Shown here piece by piece: positions 50,485 to 59,208 of a stretch of 63,996 nucleotides of DNA (position 1 is the first letter of the stretch; each line of letters begins with the position of its first letter). The notes below the pieces were generated by a model. That model saw only the letters and a program-made list of their open reading frames with translations. It made no database searches and had not been told where the DNA came from. The position numbers were made by a program, and so were the translations under genes. Origin of the DNA: an uncultured Phascolarctobacterium sp. (GTDB lineage: Bacteria > Bacillota > Negativicutes > Acidaminococcales > Acidaminococcaceae); assembly GCF_905212365.1 (NCBI RefSeq), contig NZ_CAJMEH010000003.1, positions 1 through 63,996 of the forward strand, in the 5' to 3' direction.

Positions 50485-51873
50485 ATGAGAAGATTGTTTT
50501 CTATTAAAATTTTAGGCTTGGTGGCTGTGGTATGCGCCTTGGCCTATTTATTATTCGGTTATTTAAATCCGGAAAAGGGCCTGGATAATTTAGAGCCCAA
50601 GGAACGACTGAATATGAAAAAGAATATTGTCGTTTTAGGCGTGGACGAGCGTGCTGAAGAACATGACGTTGGCCGCAGCGATACCTTGTTTGTGGTGATG
50701 TTCGATACCAATAAAAAGGCCGCCTCGCTGCTGTCCATTCCCCGCGATACCCGCGTGCCTATTCAGGGGCATGGCTGGGATAAAATTAACCATGCCTACG
50801 CTTACGGCGGCCGCGAGCTGACGCAGAAAACGGTGGAGGAGCTTTTGGGCTTGAAAATCAATAATTATGTGATGGTTGATTTCAACGGCTTCCAAGGCTT
50901 AGTGGACGCTATCGGCGGCGTGGATATAGATGTAGAAAACGATATGTATTATTACGACGATTGGGACGGCTTTAAGATCGACCTGAAAAAAGGGCGGCAG
51001 CATTTGGACGGCAAGACCGCTATTCAGTATGTGCGTTACCGCGACGAGGAGGGGGACATCGGCCGTATCCGCCGCCAGCAGCACTTCCTTCTGGCCGTAT
51101 ATGATAAAATAACCTCTGCCAATATGCTGCTGCATATTCCCGGCTTGGCGCAGCAGCTGACCAGCATGGTTAAGACGGATTTACCCTTGAGCGATATGGT
51201 GGATTTGGGCAGGGCGCTGCACGCAATGGTTAAAAGCCAGGGCCTGGCTATGGCGACTGTTCCGGGAACGCCCAAATATATTGACGGCATCAGCTACTGG
51301 CTGCCGGATATTACGGATTTGCGCGAGCAGATGGTAAAAATGCAGGGCGCGGAAATGACCGAAAGGTATCGTTCCGCAGCCGAGCTTATGGAAAAGCAGT
51401 ATCAGGAGGCTGTGGCTAAGGCAGAAGGCGGCGACGACAGCGGCGAAAATAAGGAAGCCGTAAAGGAAGAAAAGGAGCAGCAGCAGTCTAAGGAGAAGAA
51501 AGATAGAAAGAAGCTTAAACAGGCTAAGGAAAACTCGGAGAAAAAGCAGGCTGCTAAGGACGAAAAGGGTAAGAAGGCTGATAAGGCTGCTTCCGAGGTT
51601 AAGCGCGACGGTACTGTGGTGCGGTTGGTAAACTGCAGCGGCAGTAAAACCGCCGGAGCAGAGGCTTTGGCGCGGCTGCGTGACGCCGGCTTCACGGTTA
51701 TCAATGGCGGCAGCGGCGAGCTTTTGGCTGAAACAACCGTAATTTCCACTACTAATAACGGCGCCGTAGTAGGGCGTTTGTCCAATGTTCCCTTTAAGCA
51801 CAGGCTGCGCATTAGCCGCGACGGAGCGGCTGATTGCGACGGCGTGGTTATGCTGGGCGCTGATTACAAATAA
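50485..51873 (+). CDS. LytR-CpsA-Psr (LCP) family protein with LytR_C domain
   Basis: A 462-residue envelope protein with one N-terminal helix (residues 7-26), an LCP domain (VVLGVDERAEEHDVGRSDTLFVVMFD, SIPRDTRV, INHAYAYGG, VDFNGFQGLVDAIGGVDI) and a C-terminal LytR_C domain (VRLVNCSGSKTAGAEALARLRDAGF). Between them is a highly charged Lys/Glu linker (about residues 318-385). LCP enzymes attach glycopolymers from undecaprenyl carriers to peptidoglycan. The ATG at 50485 follows GAGGGGC. Confidence 0.92.
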   Translation: MRRLFSIKILGLVAVVCALAYLLFGYLNPEKGLDNLEPKERLNMKKNIVVLGVDERAEEHDVGRSDTLFVVMFDTNKKAASLLSIPRDTRVPIQGHGWDKINHAYAYGGRELTQKTVEELLGLKINNYVMVDFNGFQGLVDAIGGVDIDVENDMYYYDDWDGFKIDLKKGRQHLDGKTAIQYVRYRDEEGDIGRIRRQQHFLLAVYDKITSANMLLHIPGLAQQLTSMVKTDLPLSDMVDLGRALHAMVKSQGLAMATVPGTPKYIDGISYWLPDITDLREQMVKMQGAEMTERYRSAAELMEKQYQEAVAKAEGGDDSGENKEAVKEEKEQQQSKEKKDRKKLKQAKENSEKKQAAKDEKGKKADKAASEVKRDGTVVRLVNCSGSKTAGAEALARLRDAGFTVINGGSGELLAETTVISTTNNGAVVGRLSNVPFKHRLRISRDGAADCDGVVMLGADYK

Positions 51874-51977
51874 TTTTACGGCGCGTTGTAAATATAAAAA
51901 TGCTAAAATATCTTCCAGCACGTCGTTCGTTCTTAATATATGGACAAGAAAATGTTAGAAAAATTACAAAAAAGTGC

Positions 51978-52006
51978 TTGCATTTTGTATACAAATTTGC
52001 TATACT
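51978..52006 (+). promoter_or_regulatory. Promoter of a short RNA upstream of fakB
   Basis: TTGCAT, 17 bp, TATACT, followed after about 28 bases by a terminator hairpin. Confidence 0.7.
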
Positions 52007-52012
52007 AAGAGC

Positions 52013-52061
52013 ATCAAAACAGCCCCTCATTTGGCCCTTCTTCGTAAGGGCTTTTTTTTTT
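52013..52061 (+). ncRNA. Candidate C-rich small RNA (about 48 nt)
   Basis: The predicted transcript has a single-stranded 5' part containing AGCCCCTCATTTGG, then stem GCCCTT/AAGGGC (52034-52039, 52046-52051) with a TTCG-containing loop and ten U. C-rich unpaired stretches in Firmicute sRNAs are known to pair with ribosome-binding sites. Alternatively it is an attenuated leader of the DegV gene 160 bases downstream. Confidence 0.5.
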
Positions 52062-52223
52062 GCTATTTTTCCTGTGCAGCTTTTTTATATAATAAAAGAC
52101 AGGCAGATGAGTAGCGATAAAATGTGGTAATAATATTCAGATTATGGTACAATATAATATAATATGGAATAAGTGCGGATAAATTACAGAATCTAAGACT
52201 AATATATTTTGCAGGAGGCTATT

Positions 52224-53081
52224 ATGCACGATGAAATACACGTTATAGTAGACAGTATAGCAATTGCGGGAGAAACGCCGCTGAAGGACGACCCTCGCTG
52301 CCATGTGCTGCGGCTTATCGCCCGCCACGGGGATTTGGAGTGGCTGGACGGTGACCGCTCTTTGGCAGAAATGTTCGCTATGGTGGAAAAAAGCGGTAAA
52401 CTGCCGGGAACCTCGCAGCCGCCCATCGGGACCATGTTGGAAATGTTTACCGAATTGAGCCGGGCTGGCAAAAAGATTATTATGCTGACGGTGGACAGCG
52501 TTTTAAGCGGAACCTATCAAACCGCTTGCGTAGCCGCTAAGCAGGTTATGGAAGAAATTAAGGGCGCGGACATCCGCATTATCGACAGCAAAACCGCGGC
52601 CTGCCCCATAAGCGGTATCGCTATGGAGGCGCTGGCTCATGCCGATAAGGGCGCTGGCATCGACGAGCTGGAAGCAATGGCCCGCTCCATGGTAGAACGC
52701 ACGGAAACGTATTTCAGCGTCAACACTTTGGATTATTTGCAGAAGGGCGGACGCATTGGCGCCGTAGGCGCTTTGCTTGGCAGCATTTTTGGCATTCGTC
52801 CCATTGTGCATTTGGATAAAGAAGGGCGGCTGGAGGTCGCCGATAAATGCCGTACCCGCAAAAAGGTGCTGAAGCGTATGATAGAATTGGCCGCTTCCCA
52901 AGCGCCGCTGGAGGCTATATTTGTGGCCCATGCGGAGGCTGAAGAAGACGCGGTTTATTTAAAACAGCAGATGCAGGAGCTGTTCCCCGGCCTGCCGGTT
53001 TTGCTGACAGGCATCGGCACGGTTTTGGCTGCTCATCTCGGCCCCGGCGTTATCGGACTTTTCGTGCGCCGCAGGGCTTAA
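52224..53081 (+). CDS. DegV-family fatty-acid-binding protein (FakB)
   Basis: A 285-residue DegV protein that binds a fatty acid for phosphorylation. Segments IHVIVDSIA at the N-terminus, LPGTSQPPIGTMLEMF, TVDSVLSGTYQTA (carboxylate pocket) and the lid NTLDYLQKGGRIGAVGALLGSIFGIRPIVHL. AGGAGG precedes the ATG at 52224. The fakA-like kinase gene follows 18 bases later, so the two form a functional pair. Confidence 0.9.
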   Translation: MHDEIHVIVDSIAIAGETPLKDDPRCHVLRLIARHGDLEWLDGDRSLAEMFAMVEKSGKLPGTSQPPIGTMLEMFTELSRAGKKIIMLTVDSVLSGTYQTACVAAKQVMEEIKGADIRIIDSKTAACPISGIAMEALAHADKGAGIDELEAMARSMVERTETYFSVNTLDYLQKGGRIGAVGALLGSIFGIRPIVHLDKEGRLEVADKCRTRKKVLKRMIELAASQAPLEAIFVAHAEAEEDAVYLKQQMQELFPGLPVLLTGIGTVLAAHLGPGVIGLFVRRRA

Positions 53082-53099
53082 AGGAAAGGTGTGGAAAGA

Positions 53100-54713
53100 A
53101 TGGAGGAAATGAAGGTTATCACCGGCAAGCAGATAAAGGATATGCTGCTGGGAGCCTATCACAGCTTTGAAAAAAATTTTGAAGCGATTAACGATTTGAA
53201 TGTTTTCCCGGTGCCGGACGGCGATACGGGTACGAATATGATGCATACCATGGCTTCTGTGGCGAAGGCTATCAGCGCCATGAGCGATACGGCAGAGGCT
53301 GGCGAGATCGGCGCGGCTGCCGCCCGCAGCGCTATTATGGGCGCGCGCGGCAATTCCGGCGTCATTTTATCCCAGCTGCTGCGCGGCATCGGTAAGGGCG
53401 TGGCCGGTAAAAAAACGCTTAATAATACGGAAATCGGCAAAGCCTTCCAGTTTGGCATCTTGTACGCCTACCGCAGCGTATCCAAGCCGGTGGAGGGAAC
53501 TATCCTGACGGTGGCTCGCGGTATGGCAAAGGGCGCTTACCATGCGGTTCGCGGCAAAAACGTCAGTCTGGAAGACGTGCTGCTGGAAGCCATCCGCACA
53601 GGCAAGGAGGAGCTGGCAAAAACGCCGGAAATGCTGCCTGCTTTAAAAGCTGCGGGCGTAGTGGACGCCGGCGGCCAGGGATTGATAGTTTTCTTTGAGG
53701 GCTGCTTGGCAGGACTGCGCGGCCATGACTGCGAGGTGCTGCAAATTGCGCCTAAGGCAGCGGCAGGCGTAACTATTAAAGGAGAGCCTTTGGATTTGGA
53801 ATATCCGTACTGTACGGAATTTATCGTCAAGGGCGCCAGCGTAGATAAAAAAACGGTCAGCGATGCTTTGCAGGGCTTCGGCAATTCTATGATTGTGGCC
53901 GTGGTGGAGGATATCGTTAAGGTGCATATCCACACCAAGCATCCCGGAGACGCTTTGAATACGGCCCAAGAGTGGGGCACGCTGCACGATATTAAAATAG
54001 AAAATATGCGCGACCAGCATGAAAACCGCTTGTTTACTGCGGAGGATATTAAGCCGGTTAAGCATGGCGTAGGCGTGCTGACCGTAGCGCCCGGCGAAGG
54101 ATTGGCGAAGATTATGCATGAAATGGGCGCGGCTGAAATCATCAGCGGCGGCCAGAGCATGAACCCGCCGGTGGAAGATTTTGTACAGGCTATTGAAAAC
54201 GGCGTTTGCGAGCAGTATATTATTCTGCCGAACAATAAAAATATTATTTTGGCTGCCGAGCAGGTACGCAAGCTCATGGGAGCGTCCAAGGTTTCCTTTG
54301 TGCCCAGCACTAATGTGGCGCAGGGCCTGGCGGCGCTGCTGCATTTTGACTCTACCCGCAGCTTGGATGAAAACACAGTCATTATGACTAAGGAGACTAA
54401 GGAGGCCGCCAGCGGCAGCGTGACCGTAGCCGTGCGCAACAGCGTGGTTAACGGGCTTGAGGTGCATGAGGGCGAATACCTTGGCATTTTAAACGATAAG
54501 CTTGTCTGCACAGGCGCCAGCATTGAAGCGGTGCTGGAGCAAATGCTGCGCGAGGGGGATTATGAGCTTATCAGCATGTATTACGGTGCAGATTTAAGCG
54601 AAGCGGAAGCAGGGCAATTAGCGGATAAGCTTCAGAATATGAATGAGGACTGGGAAGTGGAAACATTTTACGGGGGACAGCCTTTATATCCCCTGCTTTT
54701 AGCAATGGAGTGA
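53100..54713 (+). CDS. DAK2-domain fatty-acid kinase subunit A (FakA/YloV)
   Basis: A 537-residue kinase. N-terminal DAK2 domain with the ATP/Mg motif NVFPVPDGDTGTNMMHTM (about residues 33-50) and ARGNSGVILSQLLRG, then a central domain with the Cys/His region LEYPYCTEF and HIHTKHPGDAL, and a C-terminal DegV-like domain. It phosphorylates FakB-bound fatty acids for phospholipid synthesis. Start at 53100 (AAAGG upstream) or GTG 53091. Confidence 0.92.
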   Translation: MEEMKVITGKQIKDMLLGAYHSFEKNFEAINDLNVFPVPDGDTGTNMMHTMASVAKAISAMSDTAEAGEIGAAAARSAIMGARGNSGVILSQLLRGIGKGVAGKKTLNNTEIGKAFQFGILYAYRSVSKPVEGTILTVARGMAKGAYHAVRGKNVSLEDVLLEAIRTGKEELAKTPEMLPALKAAGVVDAGGQGLIVFFEGCLAGLRGHDCEVLQIAPKAAAGVTIKGEPLDLEYPYCTEFIVKGASVDKKTVSDALQGFGNSMIVAVVEDIVKVHIHTKHPGDALNTAQEWGTLHDIKIENMRDQHENRLFTAEDIKPVKHGVGVLTVAPGEGLAKIMHEMGAAEIISGGQSMNPPVEDFVQAIENGVCEQYIILPNNKNIILAAEQVRKLMGASKVSFVPSTNVAQGLAALLHFDSTRSLDENTVIMTKETKEAASGSVTVAVRNSVVNGLEVHEGEYLGILNDKLVCTGASIEAVLEQMLREGDYELISMYYGADLSEAEAGQLADKLQNMNEDWEVETFYGGQPLYPLLLAME

Positions 54714-54719
54714 TGTAAA

Positions 54720-55151
54720 ATGCTTACTAGTCAGGAATTGACGAATATGCTGCGCGAGCACGGCTATAAGGTGACTCCGCAGCGCTTGGCTGTGTACGAG
54801 GCGCTGGCGGACGAAATTTGGCACCCCAATGCCGAAATGCTGTATAAAAAATTACAGCCTAAATTTCCGGCCATGAGCTTTGCCACAGTATATAAGTCGA
54901 TTGAAATTTTGCATACTATCAATGTTATCAAAGTGCTGAATATTGGCGAGGACAGCTACCGTTACGACGCTAATATTACGGAGCATTGCCATTTGCATTG
55001 CCTGCAGTGCGGCAGAGTGGAGGACGCTATGCCCGACGGCGCGGCAGCGGATAATTTGACGCGGCTGGTAAAAGCAAGCAGCGGTTATGCAATAAATACG
55101 CGGCAATTTTTCTTCTACGGCCTGTGCCCGGAATGCCGCAGGGTGCATTGA
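54720..55151 (+). CDS. Fur-family transcriptional regulator (PerR-like)
   Basis: A 143-residue Fur/PerR/Zur protein. Winged helix LREHGYKVTPQRLAVYEAL and FATVYKSIEIL, sensor His in EHCHLHCLQCG, and two structural CxxC pairs (CLQC and CPEC). The HPNAEMLYKKLQPKFP segment resembles PerR. Its metal cannot be assigned. It follows fakA by six bases. A peroxide or zinc role is plausible given the rubrerythrin and metal transporter in the window. Confidence 0.88.
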   Translation: MLTSQELTNMLREHGYKVTPQRLAVYEALADEIWHPNAEMLYKKLQPKFPAMSFATVYKSIEILHTINVIKVLNIGEDSYRYDANITEHCHLHCLQCGRVEDAMPDGAAADNLTRLVKASSGYAINTRQFFFYGLCPECRRVH

Positions 55152-55167
55152 TGAATATATTTTGTGC

Positions 55168-55205
55168 AAGTGTACTGACTGCGCGTGGCTTTCAGTACAC
55201 TTTTT
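55168..55205 (+). terminator. Terminator after the Fur-family gene
   Basis: AAGTGTACTGA/TCAGTACACTT stem with 13-base loop and T-rich tail. Confidence 0.88.
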
Positions 55206-55296
55206 CTTTTCGTAGCATGATTTTTACCAAAACGCCACAATAATTTTATGAAATTTTGTTATAATATAGGCGTTATAGCGATAGGAGTGCACCGGA

Positions 55297-56106
55297 TTGT
55301 CTAAGGATTTTCAAGTAGTAATGCTGGCCAGCGGCAGCAAGGGGAACGCCGCTCTCATCAGTACGGACAGCCAGCGCTTTTTAGTGGACGTAGGCGTCAG
55401 CTGCCGCGAGCTGGTTAAGCGTATGCGGGAAGCGGGGGCCGGACCTGAGCAGCTGGACGGGGTCTTTTTAACTCATGAGCATATCGACCATGTCAAGGGC
55501 TTGGCGACCTTCGCTAAAAAATATCGGGTGCCGCTTTATGCCAGCGAAGGCACCTGGCGCGCCCTTTGGCAGAAATATCCGGCCCTGGCGCGCGATAACT
55601 GCCGTCTGACGGGGGCCAGCATGCTGTGCGGCGATGTGCGGGTGGACTGTTTTGCTATTCCTCACGATGCTGCGGAGCCTCAGGGCTACAGCTTCACCTG
55701 GCGCAGCGGTGGCTGTAAATGCACCTATGTTACCGATACCGGCTATATTACGCCGGTAGTACGCGAGGCGGTCTGCGGCAGCGACGTGCTGGTTTTGGAG
55801 GCTAATCACGATGTGGAGATGCTCAAAACCGGCAGCTATCCCTATGATTTGAAACAGCGCATTTTAGGTATGCGGGGGCATTTGGCCAATGTGACGGCGG
55901 CGCAGCTGCTTTTGCATTTGCCGCGGCTGCCCAGGCATGTAATCCTGGCGCATTTAAGCGAACAGAATAACCGTCCGCAGTTAGCGCTATCCACGGTGCA
56001 GAATGCTTTGGACAGCAAAAAGCGGCTGCCGGAAACGCAGCTTTTCGTAGCGGCGCAGAATAGCATTGTGTCGGACTTTCCCCTGCAGCAGCTATGCATC
56101 TTTTAA
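55297..56106 (+). CDS. MBL-fold hydrolase, WalJ/YycJ type
   Basis: A 269-residue metallo-beta-lactamase-fold protein starting at TTG with AGGAG upstream. Zinc motifs THEHIDHVKG, the PHDAAEPQGY segment, VTDTGY, and EANHDVEML. WalJ proteins are exonuclease-like and are often near walRK; here walRK are absent but htrA and rlmH follow in the usual order. Confidence 0.9.
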   Translation: MSKDFQVVMLASGSKGNAALISTDSQRFLVDVGVSCRELVKRMREAGAGPEQLDGVFLTHEHIDHVKGLATFAKKYRVPLYASEGTWRALWQKYPALARDNCRLTGASMLCGDVRVDCFAIPHDAAEPQGYSFTWRSGGCKCTYVTDTGYITPVVREAVCGSDVLVLEANHDVEMLKTGSYPYDLKQRILGMRGHLANVTAAQLLLHLPRLPRHVILAHLSEQNNRPQLALSTVQNALDSKKRLPETQLFVAAQNSIVSDFPLQQLCIF

Positions 56107-56149
56107 GCTCGCTGAAATATACGAGAATATGATTTAAGGAGTGAATAAT

Positions 56150-57244
56150 ATGCAAAAGAGTTTATGGAAAAAGACCGCCAATATTTTAGTTTGCGGTCTG
56201 TTGGGCGCAGCCGTTTTGGTGGCTGGCTGCGGCGATAATAAAACCTCCGCAGCTGACAGCAAGCCGCAGACTAAACAGGAGCAGCAGCTGAGCGCCGCCC
56301 GCAATACGCCGATAGTAACGGCGGCTAAAAAGGTAGGTCCGGCGGTTGTGGGCATCACCAATAAGGCCTATGTGCGCGATTTCTTCAACAGAGTGAAGCT
56401 GACGGAGCGCGGCACAGGCAGCGGCGTTATTTACGATAAGGCCGGTTATATTGCCACTAATAATCATGTGGTGGAGGGCGCTTCGGAAATTATCGTCAGC
56501 CTGTCCGACGGCCGTACCGTTAAGGGCAAGGTTTTGGGCGCTGACGCTGTGACCGATTTAGCCGTAGTTAAGATTAACGCCGATAATCTGACCGTCGCTG
56601 AATTTGGCGACAGCGATACCTTGCAGGTAGGCGAGCCTGCTATCGCTATCGGCAATCCGCTGGGCTTGGAGTTTCGCGGCAGCGTTACCGCGGGCGTTAT
56701 CAGCGCTTTGAACCGCAGCATTGAAATCGGCGAGCGTAAATTTAATCTGATTCAGACGGACGCGGCTATTAACCCCGGCAACAGCGGCGGCGCGTTGGTC
56801 AATGCCGACGGCGAGGTAGTAGGCATCAACAGCGCTAAGATTGCCGTCAGCGGCGTAGAAGGCATTGGTTTTGCCATTCCGGTAAACACGGCCAAGCCGA
56901 TTTTGCAGGAACTGGCAGACCGCGGCCGTGTTGCCAGACCGTATCTGGGCGCTTCTTTGATGGATAAGGATATTGCCGCCCGCTACGGCTTTGAAATCGA
57001 CCTGCACGGCGGTATCTTCCTGGTTAAGGTTGTGCCTAACAGCCCTGCGGCTAAGGCCGATATCCGCGCTGGGGATATTATTTTGAACTTTAACGGCAGC
57101 AAGGTGTCCACGGCTTTAGAGCTGCGCAGTAAGCTGTCCGAATGCAAGGTAGGCCAGAGCGTGGATGTTTTGATTATGCGTAACGGCGATACCCAGACTA
57201 AGACAGTGGTATTGGAGGAAGTGCCGGAGGAGTACGCTAATTGA
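56150..57244 (+). CDS. HtrA/DegP-family serine protease with PDZ domain
   Basis: A 364-residue S1C protease. Lipobox VLVAGCGD suggests a lipoprotein rather than a membrane helix. Catalytic triad: His in TNNHVVEG, Asp in AVTDLAVV, Ser in NPGNSGGAL. A single PDZ domain covers about residues 268-355. It handles misfolded envelope proteins. GGAGTG precedes the ATG at 56150. It overlaps rlmH by four bases. Confidence 0.92.
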   Translation: MQKSLWKKTANILVCGLLGAAVLVAGCGDNKTSAADSKPQTKQEQQLSAARNTPIVTAAKKVGPAVVGITNKAYVRDFFNRVKLTERGTGSGVIYDKAGYIATNNHVVEGASEIIVSLSDGRTVKGKVLGADAVTDLAVVKINADNLTVAEFGDSDTLQVGEPAIAIGNPLGLEFRGSVTAGVISALNRSIEIGERKFNLIQTDAAINPGNSGGALVNADGEVVGINSAKIAVSGVEGIGFAIPVNTAKPILQELADRGRVARPYLGASLMDKDIAARYGFEIDLHGGIFLVKVVPNSPAAKADIRAGDIILNFNGSKVSTALELRSKLSECKVGQSVDVLIMRNGDTQTKTVVLEEVPEEYAN

Positions 57245-57720
57245 AGATAACCGTTGCCTGCGTGGGGAAGATTAAAGAAAAATATCTTACAGCCGGTATC
57301 GTGGAGTTTACTAAAAGGCTGACGCCTTTCTGTAAGCTGGAAACGATTGCTATCAGCGAGGAGCGTATGCCCGAGAACCCGGCGCCTGCGGAAAAGCAGC
57401 AGGTGCTGGAGCGAGAAACGCAGCGCTTGCTGGCCGTCGTTCCGCAAAATTCCTATGTGATTTTGCTGGACGTAGTTGGTAAGCCGCTTTCCTCGCCGGA
57501 GCTGGCGGCAAAGATGGATAGTCTGGCGCTGGCTGGGCACAGCCATCTGACCTTTGTCATCGGCGGGGCCTTCGGATATACGGACGCTTTGCGGCGGCGC
57601 GCAGATATGTCGCTGAGCTTTTCCAAAATGACCTTCACACATCAAATGATACGTCTGCTTTTGCTGGAGCAGATTTACCGGGCCTTTAAAATCAGCCGCG
57701 GGGAAAAGTATCATTGGTAA
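57241..57720 (+). CDS. rlmH: 23S rRNA pseudouridine(1915)-N3-methyltransferase
   Basis: A 159-residue SPOUT methyltransferase that modifies pseudouridine 1915. C-terminal SAM knot motif FVIGGAFGYTDALRRRADMSLSFSKMTFTHQMIRLLLLEQIYRAFKI and GEKYHW end are diagnostic. It starts at TTG overlapping the htrA stop (ATTGA), a typical coupled arrangement. Confidence 0.95.
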   Translation: MKITVACVGKIKEKYLTAGIVEFTKRLTPFCKLETIAISEERMPENPAPAEKQQVLERETQRLLAVVPQNSYVILLDVVGKPLSSPELAAKMDSLALAGHSHLTFVIGGAFGYTDALRRRADMSLSFSKMTFTHQMIRLLLLEQIYRAFKISRGEKYHW

Positions 57721-57739
57721 TTCCGTCACATTATTTCCT

Positions 57740-57769
57740 TTGTAAACTCCATGTAAAGTGTGCTATAAT
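57740..57769 (+). promoter_or_regulatory. Promoter of the GtrA-lipid kinase-LtaS-like operon
   Basis: TTGTAA, 18 bp, TATAAT, about 30 bases before the GtrA start. Confidence 0.65.
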
Positions 57770-57799
57770 AAATCATCATGCTTTAGGTGGAGTTTTTCT

Positions 57800-58243
57800 A
57801 TGCGCAGAAAAGTTTTGTTTGGTATTGATTATACGGACAGCGAATTTATTAAGCTGGCGCTGTATCTTTTTGTGGGCGGCACGGCGGCTTTGGTAGAGTG
57901 GGCGCTATTTTATCTGCTGCTGCATTATCTGCTGAACGGGCTGGGCATGAGCCTGACGGCGCTGACCATGACCTCCACGGCTATGGCGTTTTGCTTATCC
58001 ACTCTGTACCATTATTTTTTGGGAAACGTATTGGTTTTTGACAGCGGCAGCCGCTATAACCGCGGCAAGGAATTAAGCCTGGTCTTTCTCGTAAGCGTTA
58101 TGGGCTTAGGCTTTAATTTGCTGCTGATGTATATTTTCGTTAGCTGGCTGGGGTGGGAGCCCATGCTTTCCAAGGTGCTCACCAGCTGTATCGTAGTTGT
58201 GTGGAACTACCTTTCGCGTAAAAAGTGGATTTTTAGGAGCTGA
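57800..58243 (+). CDS. GtrA-family membrane protein
   Basis: A 147-residue protein with four membrane helices. GtrA proteins move undecaprenyl-linked glucose or related lipids across the membrane. Typical features are FIKLALYLFVGGTAALVEWALFYLL at the N-terminus and a C-terminal VWNYLSRKKWIF. GGTGGAG precedes the ATG at 57800. It heads an operon with a lipid kinase and an LtaS-like enzyme. Confidence 0.88.
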   Translation: MRRKVLFGIDYTDSEFIKLALYLFVGGTAALVEWALFYLLLHYLLNGLGMSLTALTMTSTAMAFCLSTLYHYFLGNVLVFDSGSRYNRGKELSLVFLVSVMGLGFNLLLMYIFVSWLGWEPMLSKVLTSCIVVVWNYLSRKKWIFRS

Positions 58244-58245
58244 AC

Positions 58246-59187
58246 ATGTCGCTAACTTATACTGACGTTACAAAATTTAAAAAGGTCGTGCTGGTTTATA
58301 ACCGCAATTCCGGCAAGCAGCTTTTTGCCAGTATGATGGCTAAGGTGAACGAGGTCTTTAAGCTGCTCAAGGAGCTGGTGGGCTTTAAAAATGTAGAAAT
58401 GTGCGAGATTAAGTATTTCGACCAGCTGCCGGAAATTGCGCAGAAAATTGTCGATGAGCAGGCCGATTGGGTAATTATTGCGGGGGGCGACGGCACTATC
58501 CGCGCGTTAATCGAGCAGCTGGCCAACCGTCGTTATGCGCCCTATATCAGCGTGTTCCCGGCAGGTACGGTGAATTTGGTGGCGAAGGAGCTGCTGGTCA
58601 GCGGCGACCCCGGCAAATGGCTAAAGCGCGTAGCTAAAGGCATTGAGGTGCCTGTTTATTTGGGCCGAGCTAACGGGCACATTTTTTTGACGGTTACGGG
58701 CATAGGCTTCGATTCCCTGGTGGTGGACAGCGTTTCCGAAAAGGAAAAGAAGCTGCTGAATAAGCTGGCCTATGTATGGCAGGGCACGGAGCTGATGCGC
58801 AAGGAGCTGCTTTTCAATAACTGGCGCTACCGCTTTGAGGTGCGATTTGACGACGAAGCGGAATGGCACGAGGCTTCGTCGGTTATAGTCGGCAAGAGCC
58901 GTTATTATGCCGGCCGTTATAATTTGTTTACTGGGGCGTCGCTTTCTTCGCCCATGCTGCACGTGGCTTTATTCACGGGCTGCACGCGCGGCGATTTTAT
59001 TCGTTATGCCGCGTGCATCGCTATGGAAGCGCTGAATTTGGACAGTGATATTATTATCCGCAAAGCGCGCAAGCTGGAAATTCGCTGCAACGCGGAAAAT
59101 TTTGCGGCGGAGCTGGACGGCGACGCTGTGACCTGCGCGCCGCTGAGCATTGTGATGGAGGATGCGCCGATTAAATTTTTGGCCTGA
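58246..59187 (+). CDS. Diacylglycerol/lipid kinase family protein (YegS/DgkB-like)
   Basis: A 313-residue DAGK_cat protein. N-terminal VLVYNRNSGK and the nucleotide loop AGGDGTIRALIEQL (about residues 81-94), then FPAGTVNLVAKEL and a C-terminal beta-sandwich with ELDGDAV. Such kinases recycle diacylglycerol. Its neighbour resembles lipoteichoic acid synthase, which releases diacylglycerol, so the pair may work together. Three bases separate it from GtrA. Confidence 0.9.
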   Translation: MSLTYTDVTKFKKVVLVYNRNSGKQLFASMMAKVNEVFKLLKELVGFKNVEMCEIKYFDQLPEIAQKIVDEQADWVIIAGGDGTIRALIEQLANRRYAPYISVFPAGTVNLVAKELLVSGDPGKWLKRVAKGIEVPVYLGRANGHIFLTVTGIGFDSLVVDSVSEKEKKLLNKLAYVWQGTELMRKELLFNNWRYRFEVRFDDEAEWHEASSVIVGKSRYYAGRYNLFTGASLSSPMLHVALFTGCTRGDFIRYAACIAMEALNLDSDIIIRKARKLEIRCNAENFAAELDGDAVTCAPLSIVMEDAPIKFLA

Positions 59188-59208
59188 CCGGACTGTAAGG
59201 TGAAGGAA

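Noticed and set aside
53537..54523. 328-residue minus-strand frame opposite fakA
   Set aside because: Ser/Thr/Pro-rich shadow frame; the plus-strand kinase has all its motifs.
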